A DNA stretch of 64,000 nucleotides from Desulfobaccales bacterium. Its GTDB lineage: Bacteria > Desulfobacterota > Desulfobaccia > Desulfobaccales > 0-14-0-80-60-11. Location: NCBI GenBank assembly GCA_037481655.1, contig JBBFLF010000010.1:55462-119461 (forward strand), in the 5' to 3' direction. Below the pieces are notes generated by a model that saw only the letters and a list, made by a program, of their open reading frames with translations, had not been told where the DNA came from and made no database searches. A program made the position numbers and the translations under genes. How positions within the stretch are numbered: position 1 is the stretch's first letter; every line of letters begins with the position of its first letter. This document shows, one piece after another, positions 53,502 to 62,407 of the stretch.

Positions 53502-54275
53502 ATGCAGGTGGAATATTGTCACGGGGTGAAATACTACCTCTTCCCCCGGCTGGCGGCGCTGCCCGGGGTGCGCCACGCCGTTTTCACCCGCCAGGGCGGC
53601 GTCAGCCGAGGGGCCTTCGCCACCCTGAACATCAGCTTCGGGGTGGGGGATGACCCGGAGGCAGTGCGGGAAAACCGCCGCCGTCTGGCCGCCTCTCTGG
53701 GGCTGACGGCGCTCCGGAGCGCCCGTCAGGTGCATGGGCTTGGGGCAGTCATCATCCAGGGACCCTTGCCCGCCGGCCACCCCCCGGAGATTGCGGACAT
53801 CCTCATCACCACCCGTCCCGGGGTGGGACTGCTCATCGCCGGGGCCGACTGCCAGGCGGTGATGCTCTACGATCCCGGGCAGCGGGTGGTGGCCAATGTC
53901 CACTGCGGCTGGCGGGGCCAGGTGCAGGATGTCCTGGGCCAGGCGGTGCGGCTCCTCACCGCCGAATTCGGCTGCCGGCCGGAGGACCTCCATGCCGCCA
54001 TCGGCCCGGGGCTGGGGCCCTGCTGCGCCGAGTTTGTCCATTACCGGCAGGAATTTCCCCGCCAGTTCTGGGACTACCAGGTGCGCCCCGGGTATTTCGA
54101 TCTCTGGCGCCTGAGCCTCGACCAGCTGGCTGCCGCCGGCGTCCCCCCCTCCCAGATGGAATGTGCCCGGCTCTGCACCCGCTGCCTGCCGGAGGATTTT
54201 TACTCCTACCGCCGGGAGCGCACCACCGGCCGTCACGGGGCGGTCATCGCCTTGGCCGACGACCCTGACAGGTGA
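53502..54275 (+). CDS. pgeF: PgeF/YfiH-family purine nucleoside phosphorylase (laccase-domain protein)
   Basis: Multicopper-laccase-like fold protein of 257 residues from ATG 53502 (GGAGGG upstream). These proteins bind zinc and act on adenosine and inosine; the E. coli member edits peptidoglycan precursors. Key parts are HAVFTRQGGVSRGAFATLNI, ARQVHGLGAVI, IAGADCQAVMLYDP and NVHCGWRGQVQDVL (usual HAGWRG), followed by GPGLGPCCAEFV. The final RHGAVIAL is also typical. An earlier ATG at 53385 is unlikely because the family begins near the chosen start. Confidence 0.92.
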   Translation: MQVEYCHGVKYYLFPRLAALPGVRHAVFTRQGGVSRGAFATLNISFGVGDDPEAVRENRRRLAASLGLTALRSARQVHGLGAVIIQGPLPAGHPPEIADILITTRPGVGLLIAGADCQAVMLYDPGQRVVANVHCGWRGQVQDVLGQAVRLLTAEFGCRPEDLHAAIGPGLGPCCAEFVHYRQEFPRQFWDYQVRPGYFDLWRLSLDQLAAAGVPPSQMECARLCTRCLPEDFYSYRRERTTGRHGAVIALADDPDR

Positions 54276-54542
54276 GATGCGGACCTTCGGCGGGACGGAA
54301 AAGGCCGGCCTGCCTGAGCCTTCCTCATCCCCTGCTCCCTCCTGCCGGGGAGGAAAGAGGTTACCTCAGCGATATTCCTATAAAAGTCAAATGTCTGGGA
54401 GAAAGCCGGTTAAACGTTCCACCCCGCAGCCTTCCCTCAGGCACTGGCACCAGCCGCTGGGCCACACCCAGGCATCTCAAAGAAAAAAGAAAGGGCGACA
54501 GGCAACCCGGCCCATCGCCCCTGAGCAAATGCCGGCAGATCC

Positions 54543-54701
54543 TTAGGCCTCCGGGGGGGCCTGCTTTTTCATCAGCTTGTCTTTCAGGTCACAGTAGAGT
54601 TTCTTGGTCTTGTCCACGGCGTTGTTGACCTGATCAGGATACTTCACCCCCACCAGTGCTCCGGCGATGAAGCACACCAGCCCGAAAAGAACCGTTCCCA
54701 T
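54543..54701 (-). CDS. Small membrane protein (52 aa)
   Basis: A 52-residue frame with ribosome site GAGGG and ATG 54701. MGTVLFGLVCFIAGALVGVK is a single transmembrane helix with a Gly zipper. It is followed by a soluble charged helix (DQVNNAVDKTKKLYCDLKDK). The shape recalls YtxH-like small membrane proteins. The 267-base region between it and pgeF shows nothing else. Real coding is supported by composition and ribosome site. Confidence 0.68.
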   Translation of the reverse strand: MGTVLFGLVCFIAGALVGVKYPDQVNNAVDKTKKLYCDLKDKLMKKQAPPEA

Positions 54702-54755
54702 GCTGTCACCCTCTCTCAGAAGTGAAATCGTGTCCGTCGCTCTCCGGCCCTGTGC

Positions 54756-55409
54756 TCAGGACCTTGTGGTCAGTAAATCCAAAGCCTCCCGGGCCAGTTC
54801 CCCCACGGTGGTCTGGCGGAACCGCCCCTGGTCGTACAGGCGAAAGGCCGCAGCATCCCCGGCGAGGGCCGCCAGGGCCTCCCGGGCCGAGGTGAGATGC
54901 AGCCGTCCGGCGCACCAAGCGGCCAGGGCCCGCACCTGGGGGTCGGCATCCGCCAGGCAGAGCACCACATAGGGCGCGACTTCGGTCAACGCCTCGGGAT
55001 GGACCTCCGCCAGCCGCCCCACCCCCCAGAGCATGGGCGCCCGGGAGAACTCCTCCTCCAGAAAGCCGCAGAACATGGGGATGATGTCCTCAACCACCGC
55101 CAGGTTGTGCCGGCCGATCTCCCCCAAGGCCGCCGCGGCCCCCCAGCCCACGCTGGCGGAATCCTCATTGAGGAGCCACAACAGGCGGCCGATGACCTTT
55201 TTCACCTGGTCGGGATGGACCGCCGCCACATGCCCCAGGCCCTCCAGGGCCCGCCAATGCAACAAATCCTCCGGGTCGTAAAGATACTGCAACAGCAGGC
55301 GCACCACCGCCTTTTCCCGGGCCGCCAACCGGACCACGCCGGCAAAATCGGCTTCCTCCAGCAGGGCGTTGAGGCGCTCCCGGAGCTCAGGTGCGGGCAT
55401 CGGTCTCAT
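54756..55409 (-). CDS. HEAT-repeat protein, DVU0298-like
   Basis: Protein of 217 residues built from helical pairs. HWRALEGLGHVAAVHPDQVK, SASVGWGAAAALGEIGRHNL, APMLWGVGRLAEVHPEALTE and DPQVRALAAWCAGRLHLTSA are spaced like HEAT/PBS repeats. The arrangement resembles a Desulfobacterota family I know as DVU0298, with moderate certainty. It has no enzyme motif and is probably a binding scaffold. It shares direction with ssb and recJ upstream but is separated from ssb by 116 bases. Confidence 0.75.
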   Translation of the reverse strand: MRPMPAPELRERLNALLEEADFAGVVRLAAREKAVVRLLLQYLYDPEDLLHWRALEGLGHVAAVHPDQVKKVIGRLLWLLNEDSASVGWGAAAALGEIGRHNLAVVEDIIPMFCGFLEEEFSRAPMLWGVGRLAEVHPEALTEVAPYVVLCLADADPQVRALAAWCAGRLHLTSAREALAALAGDAAAFRLYDQGRFRQTTVGELAREALDLLTTRS

Positions 55410-55525
55410 GGGGATGGCTCATCAGACTCAGGCAGAGCGGCCGTGCGCTCACCGGTTCGCAAATTGTCTGGCGCCTTCCGGGGTGCTCAGGGAGCTCACC
55501 CTCCGGAGCGCTCCGTGTCCCCCGG

Positions 55526-55930
55526 CTAAAAGGGGATGTCGTCCTCCGGGGGGGTGTCCGGGCCGCGCCACTCCGCTTCGGCCTCCCGGGGTTCGGCCGC
55601 CCGGCCGCCGCCCAGCATTTTCATATTGTCGGCCACGATCTCATAGGAGTACCGCTTGACCCCCTCCTGCTCCCAGGTGTCGGAGCGGATGCGGCCTTCA
55701 ATATAGACCAGCCGGCCTTTGGCCAGATACTGGCCGCAGATCTCCGCCAGCTTGCCCCAGGCGGTGATGCGGTGCCACTCAGTGCGCTCCTGCTTCTGGC
55801 CGTTGCGGTCCGTGAAGGTCTCGGTGGTGGCGAGGCGGAATTTGGCCACCGCGGTGCCGCCGGCGGTATAGCGTAACTCCGGATCGGCCCCCAGATGGCC
55901 CACCAGGATGACGCGGTTAACACCTGCCAT
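55526..55930 (-). CDS. ssb: Single-stranded DNA-binding protein
   Basis: SSB of 134 residues; ATG 55930 (GGGAGGGG upstream) gives MAGVNRVILVGHLGADPELR, the conserved OB-fold start. It continues GTAVAKFRLATTETF, TEWHRITAWGKLAEICGQYL and GRLVYIEGRIRSDTWEQEG. The acidic C-terminal tip DDIPF, which recruits repair proteins, is present. It is next to recJ, whose product is known to act with SSB. Confidence 0.96.
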   Translation of the reverse strand: MAGVNRVILVGHLGADPELRYTAGGTAVAKFRLATTETFTDRNGQKQERTEWHRITAWGKLAEICGQYLAKGRLVYIEGRIRSDTWEQEGVKRYSYEIVADNMKMLGGGRAAEPREAEAEWRGPDTPPEDDIPF

Positions 55931-56026
55931 GTCCCCTCCCATGGGACCTGAAAACTGCCCCTCTGCATATCACAGAATGGCCTTGCGGGCAAGTGCGAAT
56001 TCTCACAATCCTTATCCCGGGCACCC

Positions 56027-57730
56027 TCAGGGCAGCCGGCCCCAATCCACCAGGAGGTATTCCGGCACCAGCTTCCCCTGGAAGTAGCCCACCCGGGGGC
56101 TGAAGGCCACCTCCAGGACCCCCTCCTTCAGGGCCTGGCCGGCCCCGTCGAAAAACATCACCTCCCGGAGGCAGTCTTCCTGGGCCAGCTTCAGCTTCAG
56201 GTGCCGGTCGTTCACCACCCGGGCCTCGAGACACCGCACCCGGCGGCTCACCAGCACCGGCTCCGGATTCCCGGGCCCGAAGGGCCGAAGCAGCTCCAGG
56301 TGGGCAAAAAATTCCTCATCCAGCTCCCGTAAGTGCACTTCGGCGTCCACCTCCAGGGCCGGCGGCGGCGGCTCTGTGCCCACCTGCGCCTCAAAGGCCG
56401 CCTCCAGGCCCGCCTGGAGGGCGGGGAGATGCTCCTCCGGCACCACAAAACCGGCCGCGGCGGCGTGTCCGCCGTATTTTAAGAGCAGGTGGCGGCAGGA
56501 GGTGAGGGCGGCAAAGAGATGGAAAGCCGGGATGGAGCGGGCCGAGCCCCGCCCCCGGCCGCCCGTGAGGCTCACCAGGGCCACCGGCCGGCCCAGGTCC
56601 TCCGTCAGGCGGGCGGCAGCGATGCCCAGCACCCCCGGGTGCCAGCCGGCCCCAGCCGCCACGATCACCGGCCGCCGGGCCAGCCCCTGGGTGCGGATCG
56701 TCTGCCAGGCCTCCTTGAGGACCTGGTCCTCATAGCTTTGGCGCCGGCGGTTCAGGAGATTGAGCTCCCGGGCCTGGAAACGGGCCTGACCCATCTCCGG
56801 GGCGGTGAGGAGAGCCAAGGCGCCCAAGGCCTGCCCCAGGCGGCCGGCGGCGTTGAGGCGTGGAGCCAGCCGGAAGGCCAGGTCCCGGAAAGAGACGTGG
56901 CGGCCGTTTAAGCCCGCCACCTCTTTCAAGGCCAAAAGTCCCGGCCGGCGGGTCTCCTCCATCACCTTGAGGCCCTGACGCACCAGGATGCGGTTCTCCC
57001 CTACCACCGGCACCACGTCGGCAGCAGTACCCAGGGCCACCAGGTCCAGGTAATTTCTCAGGTTGGGCTCGGCCCGGCGGTCAAACCAGCCCTGGCGGCG
57101 CAGTTCCGCCCGCACTCCCAAGGTCAGGAGGAGGGCCACCCCCACCCCGGCCAAGAGGTCGAAGGGATGGCCGGGCACCCGCTTGGGGTTGACGACGGCC
57201 AGGGCCGGCGGCAGTTCTTCAGGCACCTCGTGGTGGTCGGTGATGATCACCTCCAGCCCCTGGCGGCGGGCCCAGGCCACCTCCTCGGTGTCGCTGATGC
57301 CGCAATCCACGGTCACCAGCAGGCGGGCCTGGGGGGCGAGGCGCTTCAGGGCCGGGAGATTGAGGCCGTAGCCCTCGGTGAGGCGGTCCGGCACATAGGT
57401 GCTGACCGGCACCCCCAGCTCGGTGAGGAAGCCGGCCAGGAGCGCGGTGGCGGTGAGGCCGTCGGCGTCATAGTCCCCGTAGACCAGGACCGGCTCCCGG
57501 AGCTTTACCGCCCGGGCCAACCGGGCTGCCGCCACGTCCAGGTCCGGCAGGTCAAAGGGCGAACTCAGGCGGGTGAGAGTGGGCTCCAGATAGGCCAGGA
57601 GCTCCTCCTCCGCCACCAGACCCCGGTTCACCAGCAGCCGGGCCACCAGCCGGGGCAGCCGGTGCCTTGCACTCACCTGTGCCACCTGCTCCGGCCGCTC
57701 CGGCATCAGCCGCCAGACCTTGCGCCGCAT
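56027..57730 (-). CDS. recJ: Single-stranded-DNA-specific exonuclease RecJ
   Basis: 5'-3' single-strand exonuclease of 567 residues. DHH-family motifs are present: VYGDYDADGLTATALLAGFL, LLVTVDCGISDTEEV, VIITDHHEVPEELPPALAVV and KYGGHAAAAGFVVPEEHLPA. The C-terminal OB-like domain ends at LLVDWGRLP. ATG 57730 is used; an ATG eight codons later is also possible. It lies 96 bases upstream of ssb, suggesting a repair pair. Confidence 0.95.
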   Translation of the reverse strand: MRRKVWRLMPERPEQVAQVSARHRLPRLVARLLVNRGLVAEEELLAYLEPTLTRLSSPFDLPDLDVAAARLARAVKLREPVLVYGDYDADGLTATALLAGFLTELGVPVSTYVPDRLTEGYGLNLPALKRLAPQARLLVTVDCGISDTEEVAWARRQGLEVIITDHHEVPEELPPALAVVNPKRVPGHPFDLLAGVGVALLLTLGVRAELRRQGWFDRRAEPNLRNYLDLVALGTAADVVPVVGENRILVRQGLKVMEETRRPGLLALKEVAGLNGRHVSFRDLAFRLAPRLNAAGRLGQALGALALLTAPEMGQARFQARELNLLNRRRQSYEDQVLKEAWQTIRTQGLARRPVIVAAGAGWHPGVLGIAAARLTEDLGRPVALVSLTGGRGRGSARSIPAFHLFAALTSCRHLLLKYGGHAAAAGFVVPEEHLPALQAGLEAAFEAQVGTEPPPPALEVDAEVHLRELDEEFFAHLELLRPFGPGNPEPVLVSRRVRCLEARVVNDRHLKLKLAQEDCLREVMFFDGAGQALKEGVLEVAFSPRVGYFQGKLVPEYLLVDWGRLP

Positions 57731-57900
57731 CCCTGCTCCTGAAAGGAGGGGGACAAAAGCCCGCCCTCCTTGCCTCCTGCTAAGAATAGGCTATTGCGAA
57801 AGTGATCTGTGAGGAGAAAGCCAGGGGACCTCCGCCCTTCCCTCACCCTCCCCTGCCCCTGAAGCCTTGGGCAATCAAGAACAAAGCCTCACAAAATCAA

Positions 57901-58050
57901 CGGGTTGGGGGAGCGGGTCTGGGAGAGGGCGTTAGGGTCCACGACCCCTGGCCCTTCTCCCCAAGCTATCTGCCACAGTTTCAAGACGCCGTTATGGGCC
58001 TTTCCTGGAAGGAGGGCCGGGGGTCAGCATCCCCCTCCCCTCTTCCCCAT
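57901..58050. repeat. G/C-skewed palindromic elements, copy i, in the gap before recJ
   Basis: The 326-base gap between recJ and the UPF0173 gene contains GGGTTGGGGGAGCGGGTCTG, then GGAGAGGGCGTTAGGGTCCA with pairing CCTGGCCCTTCTCC (57901-57963). A second unit lies at 58009-58044 (GGAGGGCCGGGGG / CCCCCTCCCC). The first unit resembles copy c. Nothing else is recognised in the gap. Confidence 0.6.
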
Positions 58051-58056
58051 CCCCCG

Positions 58057-58767
58057 TTATTCCACCGTTTCCCCGGGCTTGAGGGGGAGAATCTGGATCC
58101 CGGGCTGATCCTTGAGGTGCCGAGCCAGCTCCTCGGGGGTGCCGGTGAGCACCGGGAAGGTGCCGTAGTGCATGGGGATGACCCAGCGGGGCATGAGCAG
58201 CCGGCAGGCATAGGCCGCCTCCGCCGGGTTCATGACGTAGTGGCTGCCGATGGGCAGCATCACCAGCTCCGGCCGGTAGAGCTCCCGGATGAGCTCCATG
58301 TCCCGGAAGACCGCGGTGTCCCCGGCGTGGTACACAGTGAAGCCGTCGGGGAAACGCACCACAAAGCCCACGGGGTCGCCGGCCGCCACCATCTGCCCCT
58401 CCACCTCGGCGGTGGAGGAGTGCACCGCCTGGGTCATGGTGATGGTGAGGCCATCGGCCACATAGGAGCCGCCCTTGTTCATGCCCACCACTTTGGCCAC
58501 CCCCATCCCCAAGAGGATCTGGGAGAGCTCGTGGATGGCCACCACCGTGGCGCCGGTGGCCTGCGCCAGGGGCACCGTCTCCCCCACATGGTCGCCGTGG
58601 CCGTGGGTCACCAGGATATAGTTCAGCGGGCCCACCTCGCTGATGGGGGTGGTGCGCAGAGGATTGCTGAGCCAGGGGTCGATGGCCAGGCTCACCCCCT
58701 GGCCCGCCAGCTTGAAGGCCGCATGCCCGTAATAGGTGATGGCAACTTTGCGTCCGATCGTCGCCAT
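58057..58767 (-). CDS. UPF0173-type metal-dependent hydrolase (metallo-beta-lactamase fold)
   Basis: Protein of 236 residues. It begins with ITYYGHAAFKLAGQGVSLAI, then DPWLSNP. The metal motif is ILVTHGHGDHVGE, and DGFTVYHAGDTAVFRDMELI supplies further ligands. IPMHYGTFPVLTG contains the last His. This matches the UPF0173/YtkL group, with no established substrate. It stands 70 bases downstream of the potassium channel gene and is probably co-transcribed. Confidence 0.93.
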   Translation of the reverse strand: MATIGRKVAITYYGHAAFKLAGQGVSLAIDPWLSNPLRTTPISEVGPLNYILVTHGHGDHVGETVPLAQATGATVVAIHELSQILLGMGVAKVVGMNKGGSYVADGLTITMTQAVHSSTAEVEGQMVAAGDPVGFVVRFPDGFTVYHAGDTAVFRDMELIRELYRPELVMLPIGSHYVMNPAEAAYACRLLMPRWVIPMHYGTFPVLTGTPEELARHLKDQPGIQILPLKPGETVE

Positions 58768-58836
58768 GTCGTCCTCCTCGTCGGAAATCAGTTAAGGCGC
58801 CGGCGTTAAGGTCCCGTCAGGCCGGCTTTTTCCCCA

Positions 58837-59832
58837 TCATTGTCCGGCGATGCGCTCCAGGGCCTCCAGGTTCTGCCGCATGCCCACCGCGATGACGGTG
58901 TCCCCGGGGAAAAGGGCGGTGTCCGGAGTGGGGTTGAAGAGGAGCTCCCCGTCGGCCCGCTTGATGGCCACTAAAATGAGGTTGAGCTCCCGGCGGATGC
59001 CGGTGTCCTTCAGGGGCACGCCGATGAGGGGGGAGTGGGGCCCGATGGCGATCTCCTCCATGCTCCACTCCACTCCCTGGTGCATGGCCAGTTCCATGAA
59101 GGTGACCACCGTGGGCCGGAGGATGGACTGGGCCATCTTGGTGCCCCCCATCTCATAGGGCGACTCCACCCGGTCGGCCCCGGCCCGGAGCAGCTTCTGG
59201 CGGGAGCCCGGCTCCTCCCCCCGGGCCACGATGTAGAGGCGGGGATTGAGGCTGCGGGCGGTGAGCACAATATAGACATTGCCTGCGTCCGAGCGCACCA
59301 CCGCCACCAGCCCCTTGGCCCGCTCGATCCCCGCCTCCAGGAGCACCTCCTCCCGGGTGGCGTCCCCAGCCACATAGTTGAAGCCGGCGGCCTCCAGGCG
59401 CGTGAGGGCCTCGGGGTTGTTCTCCACCACCACCAGGGGCACCCCGGCCTGGGCCAACTGCCGGACGATGATCTCCCCGATGCGGCCGTAACCGCAGATG
59501 ATGTAGTGATCTTTCAGGCGCTGGAGTCGCTTTTGCAATTTTCGTTTTCCCAGGACCTCCCGGATCTCCCCTTCCACCACCACCCGGGCCAGGACCCCCA
59601 CCACATAGAGCATCACCCCCACCCCGGAAAGGAGCAGGACCATGGTGTAAGCCCGGCCGGCGGGGGTGAGGGGCCTCACCTCGCCGTAACCCACGGTGGT
59701 GAGGGTGATCACCGTCATATAGAGGGCGTCGAAAAAGCTCCAGCCCTCCACCCACATATACCCCAGGCTGCCCAGGAGGATGGTGGTCCCCAGCACTGCG
59801 CTGAGAAACAGCACCTGCCTCAGGGTCACCAT
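58837..59832 (-). CDS. Two-TM potassium channel with RCK (TrkA-N/TrkA-C) domains
   Basis: Channel subunit of 331 residues. Two transmembrane helices (about 7-25 and 59-82) flank the pore helix and selectivity filter TLTTVGYGE (43-51). The RCK domain begins YIICGYGRIGEIIVRQLAQA (NAD-type G-x-G-x-x-G) and VVVENNPEALTRLEAAGFNY. A TrkA-C domain ends in FPGDTVIAVGMRQNLEALER. The architecture equals MthK/Kch-type channels gated by cytosolic ligands. It follows the FBPase-fusion gene by 33 bases in the same direction. Confidence 0.94.
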   Translation of the reverse strand: MVTLRQVLFLSAVLGTTILLGSLGYMWVEGWSFFDALYMTVITLTTVGYGEVRPLTPAGRAYTMVLLLSGVGVMLYVVGVLARVVVEGEIREVLGKRKLQKRLQRLKDHYIICGYGRIGEIIVRQLAQAGVPLVVVENNPEALTRLEAAGFNYVAGDATREEVLLEAGIERAKGLVAVVRSDAGNVYIVLTARSLNPRLYIVARGEEPGSRQKLLRAGADRVESPYEMGGTKMAQSILRPTVVTFMELAMHQGVEWSMEEIAIGPHSPLIGVPLKDTGIRRELNLILVAIKRADGELLFNPTPDTALFPGDTVIAVGMRQNLEALERIAGQ

Positions 59833-59865
59833 GCCGGCCCCCGGGAACCCGCCGCCATCGCCGGC

Positions 59866-61779
59866 TCAGCCCTGCAGCAGCTCCTGGGCGGTATAGGCGT
59901 CGGTGATGAAGACGTTGAAGTAGCGCCCTTTGAGACAGGCCCGGATGGCCGCCACCTTCTCCAGCCCGCCGGCCACGGCGATCAAGGTACGGTCCTCCCG
60001 CTGGGCCCGCTCCCTCAAGTCCGGCGCCTTCACCGCGATCACCCGCCGGAGCAACGCCTGCAGGTCAGGGTCCTCCGAATCCAGCAGGGGCTCGCCTTCA
60101 GCGTTGATGGGGGTGTGGTTGATCTCCGCCACCACCCCTTTGGCCGCCAGGTCCTCGGCGGTGAGGCCCAGCTCCTGGGTGGCCAGGGCCCGGAAGCCCG
60201 GCAGCGGCCCGGTGAGGTAGCCGATGCCCAGGAGCATGAAGTCCACGTCCCAGATCTCCTTGTAGCTTTTGAGAAGCTCGGGATTGGCGGCCATCTGCTG
60301 CTCGTACTCCTCCTGGGACAGCCCCGGAATGGAGGGCAGGTTGATGGCGGTGGCATCCGGGTATTTGGTGCTCATCATCCCCACCAAGGCGTTGGCGGTG
60401 AGCCCAGGCATGGTGAGGATGGGGGTCAGGGTCAGAGGATACAGGTGCAGGCCGGTGAGCTTGCCCGGCTCCAGATAGGTGATGAGGTAATACAGGGTCT
60501 TGCCCCCGGACAGCCCGATCTTGGCCCCCGGCGGCACCACCTCTTCTAGGTAGTGGGCCCCTTCCCGGGCGATGGTCTTCTGGATGGCGTCCAGATCCTT
60601 GGCGCCGGGCTCCACCACCCGGACCTCCCTGAGATGCGGATATTTGGCCCTAAGCTGCTCCTCCAGGTCGCCCCGGCGGGGGATGGCGGATTTCTCAAAG
60701 ATGAAGGCCATCACCTGGGGCAGGGTGGTGTATTCCATCTCATGCAGGCCCAGGCGGTGCGGCTCGAAGGGCCCGTGGCGCCGCATGTAGGTGGCGATCT
60801 CGCAGGCCTTGCGCCGGGCCTCGTCATAGGCCACGTCGCTGAACAGGTCCACCGGCCCCAGCAGTTTGCCCCCGGAGATCTGGTAGCCGGCAGCGATCAC
60901 CCGGGGCGGGCCGTCAAAGCGGATGGGCCGGGCGTCGGCAAAGCCCACGGGCATCAGGGGCCCGTGGTGGGAGCCCCGCATCCAGCCCTCCACCAGGTGG
61001 GGGAAGGCGAAGGGCTCCAGCACCTCGCCCACCGCCGGGAAGCCCGACTGGCAGCGGACGATGAGCACCGGGTCATCCTTGCCCACATAGCGGCCGGCGA
61101 TGATGCCCAGCTTCTGGGAGGAGGCCACCGCCGCCACCTCGTTGTCCCGCTTGCGCTGCACCGACTCGATGAGATAGCGGCCGGAGGCCCCTACCAGCAC
61201 CAACAGGTCATACATATCCTCCGGGCAGGAGAGGATCCATTCTTTGTTTTCAAAGATATCCAGCACCCGGAAGCGGAAGCCCCGGTGCATGGAGGGGTCA
61301 ATGACCAGACCGGCGGTGTTGAAAGGATCGGCGAAGATGCGAAAGAGGGGCAGGTTCCAGGCGCCGGGAGAGGTCTTGTCCGCCATGAAGATGACGATGG
61401 GTTCGCTCTGGCGCTCCACGAAGGAGATTTCCGCCACCCCCGGGCCCATGCCCTTGACGTTGCCGGAGAAGCTGTCCGCCAACATATCCTGGCCGGCGCC
61501 GTAGAGCTTGAGCTGCCGGGCCAGCCGGGTCAGGTCCATGAAGGTGTTCCAGGCGAATTCATGGATGGTGGAGTCATTTTCGCCCCGGTAGTGGGTCATG
61601 ATGAGCTCCACGTCGTCGCCCACGTGCAGCACCTGGCCGTCCGTCAGCAGACCCCGGGCCACGGCCTTGTCCAGGTGCTCCTTGGCCAGCGCCAGCATGT
61701 CCGGGTGGGAGGTGCAGTGTCCAACCCAACCGCCCACATCCGCTTTGATCACGGAAAGGGTGAGTCGTTCAGTCGCCAT
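59866..61779 (-). CDS. Archaeal-type fructose-1,6-bisphosphate aldolase/phosphatase fused to a SorC-type sugar-binding domain
   Basis: Protein of 637 residues from ATG 61779 (AAGGAGGT upstream). Residues 1 to about 370 are a class V FBP aldolase/phosphatase: LSVIKADVGGWVGHCTSHPD (metal Asp, His), VGDDVELIMTHYRGENDSTI, FMADKTSPGAWNLPLFRIFA, and EMEYTTLPQVMAFIFEKSAI. This enzyme makes fructose 6-phosphate unidirectionally in gluconeogenesis. From about 385 the sequence resembles the SorC/DeoR effector domain: AHYLEEVVPPGAKIGLSGGK, MLLGIGYLTGPLPGF, and IAVAGGLEKVAAIRACLKGR, then FNVFITDAYTAQELL. No helix-turn-helix is present. An allosteric sugar-phosphate sensor for the enzyme is a natural inference. 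Confidence 0.85.
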   Translation of the reverse strand: MATERLTLSVIKADVGGWVGHCTSHPDMLALAKEHLDKAVARGLLTDGQVLHVGDDVELIMTHYRGENDSTIHEFAWNTFMDLTRLARQLKLYGAGQDMLADSFSGNVKGMGPGVAEISFVERQSEPIVIFMADKTSPGAWNLPLFRIFADPFNTAGLVIDPSMHRGFRFRVLDIFENKEWILSCPEDMYDLLVLVGASGRYLIESVQRKRDNEVAAVASSQKLGIIAGRYVGKDDPVLIVRCQSGFPAVGEVLEPFAFPHLVEGWMRGSHHGPLMPVGFADARPIRFDGPPRVIAAGYQISGGKLLGPVDLFSDVAYDEARRKACEIATYMRRHGPFEPHRLGLHEMEYTTLPQVMAFIFEKSAIPRRGDLEEQLRAKYPHLREVRVVEPGAKDLDAIQKTIAREGAHYLEEVVPPGAKIGLSGGKTLYYLITYLEPGKLTGLHLYPLTLTPILTMPGLTANALVGMMSTKYPDATAINLPSIPGLSQEEYEQQMAANPELLKSYKEIWDVDFMLLGIGYLTGPLPGFRALATQELGLTAEDLAAKGVVAEINHTPINAEGEPLLDSEDPDLQALLRRVIAVKAPDLRERAQREDRTLIAVAGGLEKVAAIRACLKGRYFNVFITDAYTAQELLQG

Positions 61780-61852
61780 GGGACCTCCTTGGGTTCTGAG
61801 CTCACGAGATTGTCGTGGCACCCAGGCGCTGGTTTATGATACATCACATGAC

Positions 61853-62407
61853 ATGACGCGCCTTGGGTATATTCTGCCCTGTCTCTGCCTGGCCTTCCTT
61901 CTGGCCGCCGGCTGCCTGAAGCCGTCCTTGCCCCCGCCCTCATCAGGGGTGGATTTTCGCCCCGGCAGTTACGTGCGGGAGTTTTACGCCGCTCCGGATT
62001 TTGCGCCCACCGCCGGCCGCTATCATGTGGCCCCCATCCGGGTGGAGGCCGTAAGCGGCGCCGAGCCCGAAAGCGCCCGCCAGCTTTTTCAGGCGGAAGT
62101 GAGCCAGGCCCTGACCGCCAATGGCCTGGCGGTAAACCCCGCCCCTGCGGACTTTGAACTCTGCCTGGTCGTCCACCGCCTGGAGGTCTCCCGGGCCTTC
62201 CGCTGGCTGAGAGGCCGCATCTCCGCCACCCTGGCCCTCTCGGGCACCATCACCCACAAAGACCGGCCGGTCTTTGCCTTCCGGGATGCCCTGCGCCTCA
62301 CCTCCCCTCTGGCCCCTGGGCCGGCAGCCCCTGAGGAAACCCAGCTCCTGCTCCGCCAGCTCTTTCGGGAGGCGGCCCGCCGAATGGTGAACCAAATGCT
62401 CCTTTAG
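61853..62407 (+). CDS. Hypothetical lipoprotein (ABC-type auxiliary/LptE-like size)
   Basis: Protein of 184 residues from ATG 61853. MTRLGYILPCLCLAFLLAAG, then C, is a lipoprotein signal with lipobox LAAGC. The mature part has alternating strands (GRYHVAPIRVEAVSGAEPES, FELCLVVHRLEVSRAF, ISATLALSGTITHKDRPVFA) and a C-terminal helix (LLLRQLFREAARRMVNQMLL). The pattern resembles outer-membrane lipoproteins of the YajG/LptE-like class, but I cannot assign it. Its stop interlocks with the stop of the convergent DUF1573 gene (shared TTAG). Confidence 0.78.
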   Translation: MTRLGYILPCLCLAFLLAAGCLKPSLPPPSSGVDFRPGSYVREFYAAPDFAPTAGRYHVAPIRVEAVSGAEPESARQLFQAEVSQALTANGLAVNPAPADFELCLVVHRLEVSRAFRWLRGRISATLALSGTITHKDRPVFAFRDALRLTSPLAPGPAAPEETQLLLRQLFREAARRMVNQMLL

